Part shown: positions 42,567 through 50,450 of the stretch, piece after piece
Layout of the letters: each line of letters begins with the position of its first letter
Position numbering within the stretch: position 1 is the stretch's first letter
Assembly (NCBI GenBank): GCA_964471915.1
Contig: CAYYID010000024.1
Span: 1 to 64,000 of the forward strand
Source of the DNA: JAIEPW01 sp964471915
Lineage (GTDB): Bacteria; Acidobacteriota; Terriglobia; Bryobacterales; Bryobacteraceae
Direction of reading: 5' to 3'
Length of the DNA stretch: 64,000 nucleotides
Program-made: the position numbers and the translations under genes
The notes under the pieces: generated by a model
Seen by the model: the letters and a program-made list of their open reading frames with translations, nothing else
What the model was told of the DNA's origin: nothing
Databases searched by the model: none

Positions 42567-43966
42567 CCCACCAGCAGCTTCCGCATCCAGCGGTGGATCG
42601 TTCCGTAGGGCGGCCGGATCGCCCCGCCCGCTCCGGAAACCGTGCGCACGAAAACCGGCTTCAGCTTCGAGAACGTCTCAAAACCCTCCCGGCCGTGGTA
42701 GCAACCCATCCCCGAAGCGCCCACGCCGCCGAACGGCAGGTTCTCATCGGCGACATGGACCAGCGTGTCGTTCACGCACAGGCTGCCCGAGATGGTCCGC
42801 CGCGCCACTTCGTCGCGCACCGCCGAACTCCGCGTGAACAGATACAGCGTCAGCGGGCGCGGGCGCGCGTTGATGTAGCCCAGCGCTTCGTCGAACGCCT
42901 GGTACGTCTTCACGGGCAGCAGCGGACCGAAGATCTCGTCCTGCATCACCGCCAGGTCATCCGGCGGATCCAGCACCAGCGTCGGCGCCAGCTTGCGCCC
43001 GCCGGCTTCGGCAAACAGCGGCACCGTCTCCACGCCCCGCGCGGCGATCTCGTCCAGATACCCGCGCAGCCGCCCGTAATGGCGGTCGTTGACGATCGCC
43101 GTGTAGTTCTCATCGGCGGTGCCACGCGGATAGAACTGGCGCGCGGCGGCCCGCAACGCCTCGATCAGTTCCGCGCGCTTCGCCTGCGGCGCCAGCACGT
43201 AGTCCGGCGCAATGCACGTCTGACCCGCGTTGAACACTTTACCGTAGGCGATGTCGGCGGCGGCCTTGCCGAGGTCCGCGTCCGCGGCGACCAGCGCCGG
43301 CGACTTGCCGCCCAGTTCGAGCGTCACCGGAGTGAGATTCTCCGCGGCGGCGCGCATCACCGCGCGTCCGACGGAGGTGGATCCCGTGAACAGCAGGTGG
43401 TCGAACGGCAGGGACGCGAACGCGCGGCCGGCTTCGGCGTCGCCCGTGATCACGGCGACGTGGTCCTCGGCAAACACCTCGCCCAGCAGCCGGCGCAACA
43501 GCTCCGACGTCGCGGGCGTAAACTCGCTCGGCTTGATCATCACGCGGTTGCCGGCGGCGAGCGCTGCTGCCAGCGGCCCCAGGGCCAGCAGCACCGGATA
43601 GTTCCACGGCGAAATGATCCCCACCACGCCGAGCGGCTGCGGCTCGATCCACGTCTTGGCGGGTGCGAGCGTCAGCGGGACATCCCTGTAGCGGCGGCGC
43701 ATCCAGCCGCCCAGATTCGCCCGCGCGTTCTTGATCGCTTCGCGCGTGGTGTAGATCTCAGCGAAGATCGTCTCCTGCTTGGAGCGGCACGAGAAGTCCC
43801 GGTCTACGGCCTCGATCAGCGCCTCCTGGTGACGCATCACGGCCGCATCCAGCCGCGCCAGGTTTTCGCGGCGCGCGGCGGCTTCGGGGAAAGGATCGGC
43901 GAGCGCAGCCGCGCGCAGGCGGGCGTGCGTGGCGCGAAGGTCAAGGGCGGGCGCGGCGGTGGTCAT
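42563..43966 (-). CDS. Aldehyde dehydrogenase (coniferyl aldehyde dehydrogenase-like)
   Basis: This 467-residue NAD(P)+-dependent aldehyde dehydrogenase oxidises an aldehyde to an acid. It carries the fatty/coniferyl-type signatures GIISPWNYPVLLALGPLAAAL, LLFTGSTSVGRAVMR, the catalytic Glu217 in TLELGGKSP and catalytic Cys251 in GQTCIAPDYVL. A short C-terminal hydrophobic/basic tail (IHRWMRKLLVG) recalls ALDH3-like enzymes that bind membranes. It ends a four-gene minus-strand operon with a TPR protein, an SRPBCC protein and an aldolase-like protein, 24 bases after the SRPBCC gene. The substrate is unknown. Confidence 0.93.
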   Translation of the reverse strand: MTTAAPALDLRATHARLRAAALADPFPEAAARRENLARLDAAVMRHQEALIEAVDRDFSCRSKQETIFAEIYTTREAIKNARANLGGWMRRRYRDVPLTLAPAKTWIEPQPLGVVGIISPWNYPVLLALGPLAAALAAGNRVMIKPSEFTPATSELLRRLLGEVFAEDHVAVITGDAEAGRAFASLPFDHLLFTGSTSVGRAVMRAAAENLTPVTLELGGKSPALVAADADLGKAAADIAYGKVFNAGQTCIAPDYVLAPQAKRAELIEALRAAARQFYPRGTADENYTAIVNDRHYGRLRGYLDEIAARGVETVPLFAEAGGRKLAPTLVLDPPDDLAVMQDEIFGPLLPVKTYQAFDEALGYINARPRPLTLYLFTRSSAVRDEVARRTISGSLCVNDTLVHVADENLPFGGVGASGMGCYHGREGFETFSKLKPVFVRTVSGAGGAIRPPYGTIHRWMRKLLVG

Positions 43967-43990
43967 GCTGCCCGTATTCTATCCCGCCGG

Positions 43991-44557
43991 TCAGCGGACG
44001 TCGATGATCGCGGGCTCGCGCACCGTGCGGCTCGCGCCGCCGAACAGGCGGTCGAGCGCGCGCTGCCGGTGGCGGAAGATCCCGAGCAACTGGCGTCCGA
44101 TCATCGCGGCATGCGCCGTCCGGCCCAGTGGCCCGAACGGGACAATGTACTCCACCCGGTCGCCGGCCAGTACGCCTTCCGGCGTCTCGCGGAAGGTGTG
44201 CAGGTGCCGCCACAGCAGATACGGGCCAGCCAGTTGCTCGTCGACGAAACGATACGGCGGCTCGTAGTGCGTGATCGCGGTCTTCCAGTACATCGGGAGC
44301 CCCATCCAGCGGATGCGGTACTCGATCTCCGCGCCTTCGCGCATGGCGATCGGTCCCGGGGTCGTGATCTGGAAGTTCAGCCAAGGCGGCGTGATCTCGG
44401 CCAGGTTCTCCGGACGCTCGAAGACCGCGAACGTGCGGTCGAGCGACAGCCCGGTGTACATTTGGCAGCGCAACTCATAGCGCCGCAGGGAGCGCGGCAG
44501 CTCGCCGGTGGCGGCCTGGGCCGCGGGACTCGGAACTCGCTCGATGGTGGTCAGCAT
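43991..44557 (-). CDS. SRPBCC (START/Bet v 1-like) family protein
   Basis: This 188-residue cytosolic protein of the Bet v 1/START fold has a hydrophobic ligand cavity. The family pattern is seen in the run of beta-strands with FAVFERPENLAEITPPWLNF (about 43-62), EYRIRWMGLPMYWKTAITHYEPP (about 78-100) and FVDEQLAGPYLLWRHLHTF. Such proteins bind or modify a small lipid-like or aromatic ligand. Its position 3 bases after the TPR membrane protein gene and before an aldehyde dehydrogenase suggests a shared pathway on a hydrophobic compound; the ligand is not known. Confidence 0.83.
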   Translation of the reverse strand: MLTTIERVPSPAAQAATGELPRSLRRYELRCQMYTGLSLDRTFAVFERPENLAEITPPWLNFQITTPGPIAMREGAEIEYRIRWMGLPMYWKTAITHYEPPYRFVDEQLAGPYLLWRHLHTFRETPEGVLAGDRVEYIVPFGPLGRTAHAAMIGRQLLGIFRHRQRALDRLFGGASRTVREPAIIDVR

Positions 44558-44560
44558 CTT

Positions 44561-46048
44561 CTACCTCTCGAGGATCCGCCGCTGCTCCGGCGTGAAGCGG
44601 CAGTGCGCCGGCGGGGCAACTGCCACACCCAGCTTGCGCAAATTCGCCCGCGCGTCGTACTGGCACGGGTCGATGGCGAGCGCGCGCTCGAAATCGGCGC
44701 GCGCGGCGTCCCGTTGCTCCAGCGAGAACAGCGCCACGCCGCGATTGTTCAGCGCGCGAGCCGACCCGGGCTCCGCCGCCAACGCTCGTCCGAACGCCTC
44801 CAAGGCCAGCTCCGGACGGTTCGTCTCCAGGTAGATCCTCCCTTCCTCGGATGCCACCGCGGGATCGTCCGGGGCAAACTTTTTCGCTTCCGCAAGCGTC
44901 GCCAGCGCCGCGTCAGGACCTTCGACACGGGCCAGTTGGATGCGGGGCCGCAGCTTCCCTGGCGCGAGACGCACGGCCTCGGACCACAGTGCCGCCGGCG
45001 ACGTCCACAGCCGGGTTTGCACCACCCCGAGCACAGCCCAGAAGAGCAGCGGCAGCGCCAGCGCGCGGCCCCGGATGTTCAGCGTCAGCAGGCCGAAGCC
45101 CGCGGCGAAACTCGTCAGCGGCAGGTACATCCGGCGGTCCGCCGCCAGGTCCGCCGCGGGCAGGATCGAAGAACTCGGCAGCAGCAGCAGCCACCCGCCG
45201 AGCAGCCAGACCAGCTCCCAGCGCCTGCGGAGCCGCCACAGGACCACCGCCAGCGCCGCCAGCAGGCCCCAGAGTCCCAGGCCGATCGCGGCGCTGGGGC
45301 GCGCGATCTCCGGGTCGACGCTCAGCCCCAGGGGAATCGCGAGCTGTCCGGTGTAGCGAAGGATCACGGAGCTTTGCGCCAGGAAATAGTCGAGCGGCGA
45401 AATCCCCGCGCCGAAGCCGGACCCCGCGCCCGGGGTGACGCGCGTCGCCCAGATCACCCGCAGGCCCAGCGCGACGGTCAGGCTTACCATACCGGCCAGC
45501 GGGCGCCAGCGGATGGCACGCCCGCGTGCGGCATCGAGCAACAGCAGGAACAGCGGAAACGCCGCGCACTCTTCTTTCGCCAGCAGCGCCGCACCGTACC
45601 ACGCGAACGCGGATCCGGGCCGGTCCGCCAGCCACGCGCGCAGGGACAGCAGGCACCCCAAGGTCATCAGGAGCGTCGAGCGGGCGAAGACGTAGTTGAC
45701 GGCCTGCGCGTTCAGAGGGTGCACCGCGAAGAGCGTCGCGGCGACCAGCGCTGCGCGCGCCCCGAGCGGCTTTTCCAAGGTCCGGTGCAGCACGAAAACA
45801 CACGCGAGGTGCAGGGCGAGGCTCACCGCGTGCCACGGCGCCGGACTGCGTCCGCCGGCTTGGTAGCTCGCCCAGAAGCTCAGCCAGGTCAGCGGCCGGG
45901 TCTGGCTGAGCGCGAGGCAATCCAGCCAGCCGCCGGGCGTGACGATTGCGGGGTCCTGGAACAGCGCGTGGTCGTCGAAGTGGAAAGCGCCGCCCAGCGA
46001 CAGCCCGTACACGGCGAGCGCCGCCGCCAGCGGCAGCCAGCGAATCAC
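44561..46048 (-). CDS. TPR-containing membrane protein (TMTC-like)
   Basis: The 495-residue protein has about ten transmembrane helices in its first 365 residues, beginning with WLPLAAALAVYGLSLGGAFHFDDHALFQDP. The luminal FHFDDHALF acidic motif is that of GT-C mannosyltransferases such as TMTC and PMT proteins. The last 120 residues form tetratricopeptide repeats (APDDPAVASEEGRIYLETN, EPGSARALNNRGVALFSLE, DPCQYDARANLRKLGVA). It may transfer a sugar from a polyprenyl carrier to a protein or lipid. It overlaps the upstream aldolase-like gene by GTGA. Confidence 0.82.
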   Translation of the reverse strand: MIRWLPLAAALAVYGLSLGGAFHFDDHALFQDPAIVTPGGWLDCLALSQTRPLTWLSFWASYQAGGRSPAPWHAVSLALHLACVFVLHRTLEKPLGARAALVAATLFAVHPLNAQAVNYVFARSTLLMTLGCLLSLRAWLADRPGSAFAWYGAALLAKEECAAFPLFLLLLDAARGRAIRWRPLAGMVSLTVALGLRVIWATRVTPGAGSGFGAGISPLDYFLAQSSVILRYTGQLAIPLGLSVDPEIARPSAAIGLGLWGLLAALAVVLWRLRRRWELVWLLGGWLLLLPSSSILPAADLAADRRMYLPLTSFAAGFGLLTLNIRGRALALPLLFWAVLGVVQTRLWTSPAALWSEAVRLAPGKLRPRIQLARVEGPDAALATLAEAKKFAPDDPAVASEEGRIYLETNRPELALEAFGRALAAEPGSARALNNRGVALFSLEQRDAARADFERALAIDPCQYDARANLRKLGVAVAPPAHCRFTPEQRRILER

Positions 46049-47175
46049 CGCCGCGCCTCGAGGATCCTCTCGAAGGAGCCGAGCCGCAGCTCCGCGACCG
46101 ACAAGCCCGTGAGACCCGGCAGTTCGTCAAGGGAGAACGCGCCGCAGGACGCTCCCCGCAGGAAGAAGTTCAGCAGGCCCTGGCCGGTAGCCGCGTCATC
46201 GAACATGCCCCCGACGCGGGTGGCCTGCGCGGCGCGCTCCAGGAAGTTCCGCAGGCGTTCGCTCGCCGCGGCGACCCGGCTGTCGTAGAACGCGTAGACG
46301 GCGGCGTAGCGCGAAACGAGCTGCGCGGGGTGCAGGTCCCAGCTTTGGAAGAAGCCCGCGCGCATCGCCGCGGAGACGTGCTCGAAATGGAGCCGCCAGG
46401 CCTCGGCCACGGCCTCGCCGATCGGGAGGAAGTTCGTCGCCCCGTCCGCGACCCGCACGCGAGTGCCCGCGAACGCGGCCTGCATCCACCCGCGGGCGAA
46501 GTCGCACGCCGGGTGTCGCAGGTCCTGGTCGGCCGCCGCGATCCCCAGGGCCGCGGTGTAATCGTAGGCGCCGAAATGCGCCGCGGCCAGGCGTCCGCCC
46601 GCCGCCCCGGCACACTCGCGCAACGCGAACAGGCACTGCGGCGTCTCCACCATGATCTCGAGGCGCGCCGGGCAGTGCAGCTCGTCGAGGAGTTGCGTCC
46701 AGTAGGCGACGTCCGCCGCGCCGGCCACCTTGGGGATGGTCACCACGAAGTTGCGGGGCAGCGCGCCCGCCTCCGCAAGGAAGAGGCGCAGCGTCCGCTC
46801 GCCGCGCGGCGATGCCTTGGGCCGGATACCGATCCACGCGGGCAGCGAACCCGCGTCCGCGCCCGCGCGCAACTCGCGCGCGACCTGCACGGCGTGCTGG
46901 TCTTCCTCCGCGTCCGCACGAAAGCCGTAGCCGTCTTCGAAGTCGATACGCTGGTCCTCGACGGGTTCGGCGGCGAGCTTGGCGGCGACGCGCTCCCGCA
47001 CGCGGACCGCGCGATCCTCCGGCAGGCCGAAGAGCGCCGCGAAGGACGCCGGCTCCGGCGCGTGCTTCTCCAAGGCGGCGCGCGCCAGGTCCCCCAGCTT
47101 GCGGGCGGCGTTCGCCCGGAAAAGATGCGCGCCGCCGTAGACGACGTGCACCGGCTCGCGTGGATTCTCGGCCAT
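46045..47175 (-). CDS. Aldolase-like protein of the DUF6986 family
   Basis: The 376-residue protein is related to the HpcH/HpaI aldolase and citrate-lyase beta-subunit superfamily (TIM barrel), seen in phrases such as LEIMVETPQCLFALRECAG and AAAHFGAYDYTAALGI, with acidic residues and YDYTA corresponding to the metal/substrate site. The preceding segment FEDGYGFRADAEEDQHA and IGIRPKASP are the other conserved blocks I recognise for this family; some members are annotated as phosphoenolpyruvate kinases without proof. ATG 47175 begins close to the VYGGAHLFRA core. It is the first gene of the operon 47175 down to 42563, divergent from nth by 34 bases. Confidence 0.72.
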   Translation of the reverse strand: MAENPREPVHVVYGGAHLFRANAARKLGDLARAALEKHAPEPASFAALFGLPEDRAVRVRERVAAKLAAEPVEDQRIDFEDGYGFRADAEEDQHAVQVARELRAGADAGSLPAWIGIRPKASPRGERTLRLFLAEAGALPRNFVVTIPKVAGAADVAYWTQLLDELHCPARLEIMVETPQCLFALRECAGAAGGRLAAAHFGAYDYTAALGIAAADQDLRHPACDFARGWMQAAFAGTRVRVADGATNFLPIGEAVAEAWRLHFEHVSAAMRAGFFQSWDLHPAQLVSRYAAVYAFYDSRVAAASERLRNFLERAAQATRVGGMFDDAATGQGLLNFFLRGASCGAFSLDELPGLTGLSVAELRLGSFERILEARR

Positions 47176-47209
47176 CGGCAAACGCTATTATGTGGGTTCG
47201 CCGCAGGCC

Positions 47210-47902
47210 ATGCCAAATCCCACGCCCTCGAAACAGGTTCCGCGACCGAAGACCGCCGCCGACCGCGCGAAGCGGCTGGAACGGATCCTCGCCGCGCTCG
47301 ACCAGCGCTACCCCGCCGTCACCTGCGCTTTGCACCACCGCAACGCCTGGGAACTGCTGGTGGCGACCATCCTCTCCGCCCAGTGCACCGACGAGCGGGT
47401 GAACAAGGTGACGCCCGGGTTGTTCGCGAAGTACCCGCGCATCGAAGACCTCGCACACGCCTCGCAGGAAGAGGTGGCGCGCGAGATCCGCTCCACGGGG
47501 TTCTTCAACAACAAGGCGAAGAACATCCGCGGCGCCGCGCAGACGATCCTCACGAAGTTCGGGGGAGAGATCCCGCGCGAAATCGAGCAGTTGACCACGG
47601 TGCCGGGCGCGGCGCGCAAGACCGCCAACGTCGTACTCGGCACGTCCTTCGGCATTGCCTCGGGTGTCGTGGTGGATACGCACGTTACGCGGATCGCCAA
47701 CCGGCTGGACCTGACGAAGCACCAGGACGCCGTCAAGATCGAGCAGGACCTGATGAAGCTCCTGCCGCGGGACCGCTGGATCCGGTTCTCGCACCAAGTG
47801 ATCCACTTCGGACGCGAGATCTGCGTGGCGCGGAAACCGAAGTGCGCGGAGTGCCCGCTCGACTCCGTTTGTTACGCCAAGGACAAGGCGATCGCCGGCT
47901 GA
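47210..47902 (+). CDS. nth: Endonuclease III (DNA glycosylase/AP lyase)
   Basis: This 230-residue base-excision enzyme cuts oxidised pyrimidines and AP sites. The catalytic Lys137 and Asp156 are present (RKTANVVL and VVVDTHVTR). The helix-hairpin-helix loop reads VPGAARKTA where most family members have LPGVGRKTA, so the two glycines of the GxG turn are G-A-A here. The [4Fe-4S] ligands Cys205, Cys212, Cys215 and Cys221 fit C-x6-C-x2-C-x5-C. The ATG at 47210 is preferred over a GTG at 47192. The gene is divergent from the DUF6986 operon, and its 3' end abuts the hicA remnant. Confidence 0.95.
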   Translation: MPNPTPSKQVPRPKTAADRAKRLERILAALDQRYPAVTCALHHRNAWELLVATILSAQCTDERVNKVTPGLFAKYPRIEDLAHASQEEVAREIRSTGFFNNKAKNIRGAAQTILTKFGGEIPREIEQLTTVPGAARKTANVVLGTSFGIASGVVVDTHVTRIANRLDLTKHQDAVKIEQDLMKLLPRDRWIRFSHQVIHFGREICVARKPKCAECPLDSVCYAKDKAIAG

Positions 47903-47903
47903 G

Positions 47904-48079
47904 TCAAGACGTGAGCTTTCGCAGGATGTGGGCGGCCAGAAATCGCGGATCTCACGGTGGCGCGGGACCGGTTGCGAAACACCGGTCTTGGGATTCCTGT
48001 ACCAGTCGTGCCTCCCACCATGGCGGATCAGCAAGCACCCGGCAGCTTCGAGCCGCCGGATCAGATCGGTGCGTTTCAT
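47904..48079 (-). pseudogene. hicA: HicA-like toxin gene, single-base frameshift near 3' end
   Basis: The first 44 codons read as a HicA double-stranded-RNA-binding toxin: MKRTDLIRRLEAAGCLLIRH, GGRHDWYRNPKTGVSQPVPR, HREIRD, with the catalytic His in GGRHDWY. At about 47937-47941 one base is missing. The intact C-terminal sequence LAAHILRKLTS and stop appear in the next frame. The interval of 176 bases is one short of 59 codons, which fits a single deletion. The +0 frame would read on without the proper end. The ATG overlaps the hicB stop by ATGA. Either the toxin was disarmed or the sequence contains an error. Confidence 0.75.
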
Positions 48080-48267
48080 CCCACGGGCAACTCGGCCACC
48101 CGCCGCAACCCAGGGATATCGCCGCTGGTGAGGTCTCGATAGAGGTCGCGGAGATGGACCTGCAGGTCCTCGAGAGACTCACCCTGAGTCAGATAGTCGG
48201 GGAAATCTTCGAAGTATCCGAGCCACATCTCGCCGTCTTGCCAGTGGATGTAGCGCGCGGTCGCCAT
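48076..48267 (-). CDS. hicB: HicB-like antitoxin
   Basis: This 63-residue protein is the partial RNase-H-like HicB domain (ARYIHWQDGEMWLGYFEDFPD YLTQGESLEDL), without a C-terminal DNA-binding domain, so it belongs to the short HicB type. It neutralises HicA by direct binding. It precedes hicA with a 4-base overlap, the reverse of the common hicA-hicB order but known for the short HicB class. A promoter is not evident upstream. Confidence 0.85.
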   Translation of the reverse strand: MATARYIHWQDGEMWLGYFEDFPDYLTQGESLEDLQVHLRDLYRDLTSGDIPGLRRVAELPVG

Positions 48268-48306
48268 TGGTCGATCTTAGCGCGGCGTTGCCCGCCGTGC
48301 AGCAGC

Positions 48307-49041
48307 TTATTTCTCGGGCTGCCCGAGGTGCAGCCCTTTGTGAATCGCGTACAGGGCCAGCTCCAGGCGATCCGAGACGCCGAGCTTGTCGAAGATGTTG
48401 TGCAAATGGTTCTTCACCGTCTGCTCGCTGATGAACATCTTCTCGGCCATCTCCTTGTTCTTGTAACCCTGCGCCACCAGCGCGACGATCTCGCGCTCGC
48501 GCGTCGACAGCGGGCTCCGCTCGCGCGCCTTGCCGCCGCCCGCGCCGCCGCTGCCTTCCTGGCCCGTCGAGAACTGCCGCATCACCGCCGCGGTCGTGTG
48601 CGAGTCCAGCCAGATCTCGCCCGCCTGCACTTTGCGGATGCTCTTGACGATCAGCTCCGGCGCCGTCTGCTTCAGCACGATACCCGAGCAGCCGAGCTTC
48701 ATCGCCTGGACGAACTCGTTCTTGTCCTCCGAGGCGGTCAGCACGATCACCCGCGTCCGCTTGTTGCTCTGCTGCAGGCTCTGCAGCGCTCCCAGGCCGT
48801 CGAGGTTCGGCATCCGCAGATCCAGCAGCAGGATGTCGGGATCCAGTTCCTGGACCCGCTCCAGCACCTCCCGCCCGTCCGAGGCCTCGCCGACAATCTC
48901 AAAGTCATCTTCGAGCGCCAGCAGCTTCTTCAAGCCGTCCCGCACGATCGGGTGATCGTCGGCCAGCAGTATTCGAATCTTCTTGTTCGCGTTCTCCACG
49001 GCAACCAACCGTTCCGGCCCACTTGTCTCTGCTTCGCTCAT
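48307..49041 (-). CDS. NarL/LuxR-family response regulator
   Basis: The 244-residue protein has a receiver domain (about 22-140) with acidic pocket residues in ADDHP and phosphorylation site Asp74 in LLLDLRMPNLDG, a switch Lys in IVLKQTAPE, then a linker rich in Gly (GQEGSGGAGGGKARE). A C-terminal LuxR HTH follows (about 178-240: LSTREREIVALVAQGYKNKE then ISEQTVKNHLHNIFDKLGV). It activates or represses genes in response to a histidine kinase, none of which is nearby. The AAAGGGG ribosome site supports the start. It is divergent from the radical SAM gene. Confidence 0.95.
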   Translation of the reverse strand: MSEAETSGPERLVAVENANKKIRILLADDHPIVRDGLKKLLALEDDFEIVGEASDGREVLERVQELDPDILLLDLRMPNLDGLGALQSLQQSNKRTRVIVLTASEDKNEFVQAMKLGCSGIVLKQTAPELIVKSIRKVQAGEIWLDSHTTAAVMRQFSTGQEGSGGAGGGKARERSPLSTREREIVALVAQGYKNKEMAEKMFISEQTVKNHLHNIFDKLGVSDRLELALYAIHKGLHLGQPEK

Positions 49042-49258
49042 GAGCCCCTTTGCTATCGTTCGTCCCGATTCTAGACGGTTCTAGTACCCTCTGCAATTTC
49101 GCTTGCCCTTAGTACTATGTCCCGTTTCCACTTATTTCTGTCCTAGGGTCACCTTAGGCGCACGCTCTACGCAGGAACCGCCCGGCCGGGCTCGCGGCAA
49201 GTCTTATCCTATCAGGGTCTTTCCTTTCCCGGGAGACACCGTCCCGCCCGCCACCCCT

Positions 49259-49287
49259 GGAATATGACACTGCCGATGGGATATGAC
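49259..49287 (+). promoter_or_regulatory. Direct repeat GG[A/G]ATATGAC upstream of the radical SAM gene
   Basis: GGAATATGAC (49259-49268) and GGGATATGAC (49278-49287) are 19 bases apart, two helical turns, and lie 36-64 bases before the start codon at 49323. They may bind a regulator, perhaps the NarL-type protein encoded just upstream in divergent orientation; this is inference. Confidence 0.4.
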
Positions 49288-49322
49288 TGTTCTGTCCCTA
49301 GCCCTCCGCTTAGAGTAGAAAC

Positions 49323-50342
49323 ATGGAGTCCATCTATTGGGTCCTGTGCTGGCTGTGCCACCGGACCTGCAAGCATTGTTACGACGACCGCTTCCGGCCC
49401 TATTACGGCCCGCAACTGGACTCCGTGGTCGACCAGGCGCGCCGCGCGTTTCCGCGCATCGTGGAAAACCTGCCGGAGTCCATGACGTTTCTCGAAGGTC
49501 CGAACCTTGCGCCGCAGAAGGGCCGGATCATCCTGGCGGGCGGTGAAGTGCTGCTCGATCCGGTGCGCGAGCCGATCCTCTATCCCACGCTAGACCTGCT
49601 GCGCCGGAAGTACGGGTCCGGGGTGTCGCTGATCGTACAGACTACGGGGGATCTGGTGACGCCCCGCATCGCCGCGGAGCTGGTCGAGCACGGCGTTGAC
49701 ATGATCTCCGTCTCGGGGATCGACTCGTACCATGCCGGCTTGGAAAGCGCTGCGGCTCAGGAGGCTTTGGTTGCCCGCCTGACCTCGACCTTCGAGGCGT
49801 TGGGCATGGTCCGGTTCGCTAATCAGCCCGGGTTCGTCCGCTTGGGCGATTCCGGGGAGCGTTATTACAGTTTCTTCGGGGCCCAGCCGGATTCCTGGAT
49901 CGGGAAGCTCTGGCCGCGCGGGCGGGCTCAGCAGAACGAACTCTCCACCGCCACGCTGGCCGACAACTTCTGTAACGCATGGTCGGGCGGTCTCAACTTC
50001 CTGAATACGGCCCGGGCGGGATCGGAAGTTTCCATCGAGCCGGACGGCCGGGTCTATCCCTGTTGCATGAAGACCGCCCTGGCGGTCGGGAACGCCGCCG
50101 AGGAGCCGCTGCTGGCCATCCTGGACCGGCTCCGCGGGAACCCGGTCTACGAAGCGATCAGCGCGGGCGAGCCGCAGCGGATGGGCATCGCGCACGGCTG
50201 GAGCGAGGCAAAGTTCCTGGAGCGATCTGCGACCCGGCTACCCTCGGGACGCACGTATCAAAACTTGTGCGTTGGTTGCGACGCCTTCCACCGCGAGGTT
50301 CTTGGCGGAGAAGTTCCGCAATTAGTGCAACTTACCGTCTGA
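49323..50342 (+). CDS. Radical SAM/SPASM-domain protein
   Basis: The 339-residue protein carries the radical SAM cluster motif Cys12-x3-Cys16-x2-Cys19 (LCHRTCKHC), the next strand motif LAGGEVLL near 71-78, and a C-terminal cysteine set (Cys217, Cys247-Cys248 in YPCCMK, Cys316-x2-Cys319 in CVGC) that resembles a SPASM/twitch auxiliary cluster domain. These enzymes often modify peptides or maturate enzymes. No obvious precursor peptide gene lies beside it; the nearest downstream gene is a TonB receptor. An upstream direct repeat suggests regulation. There is no Shine-Dalgarno sequence before the ATG. Confidence 0.88.
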   Translation: MESIYWVLCWLCHRTCKHCYDDRFRPYYGPQLDSVVDQARRAFPRIVENLPESMTFLEGPNLAPQKGRIILAGGEVLLDPVREPILYPTLDLLRRKYGSGVSLIVQTTGDLVTPRIAAELVEHGVDMISVSGIDSYHAGLESAAAQEALVARLTSTFEALGMVRFANQPGFVRLGDSGERYYSFFGAQPDSWIGKLWPRGRAQQNELSTATLADNFCNAWSGGLNFLNTARAGSEVSIEPDGRVYPCCMKTALAVGNAAEEPLLAILDRLRGNPVYEAISAGEPQRMGIAHGWSEAKFLERSATRLPSGRTYQNLCVGCDAFHREVLGGEVPQLVQLTV

Positions 50343-50450
50343 TCCAGAATATCTGATCGCGCCCATCCGGAAACCTGCCTTGACTCCGGCGGCACGGGGT
50401 CGTAACATTCTCCAAACTCGCTTTTCCTAGGAACAGCGGTCGGGAGGACT

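Noticed and set aside
46045..47175. A PEP kinase assignment for the DUF6986 protein
   Set aside because: The name appears in annotations but I know of no proof; the visible motifs support only an aldolase/citrate lyase-like fold.
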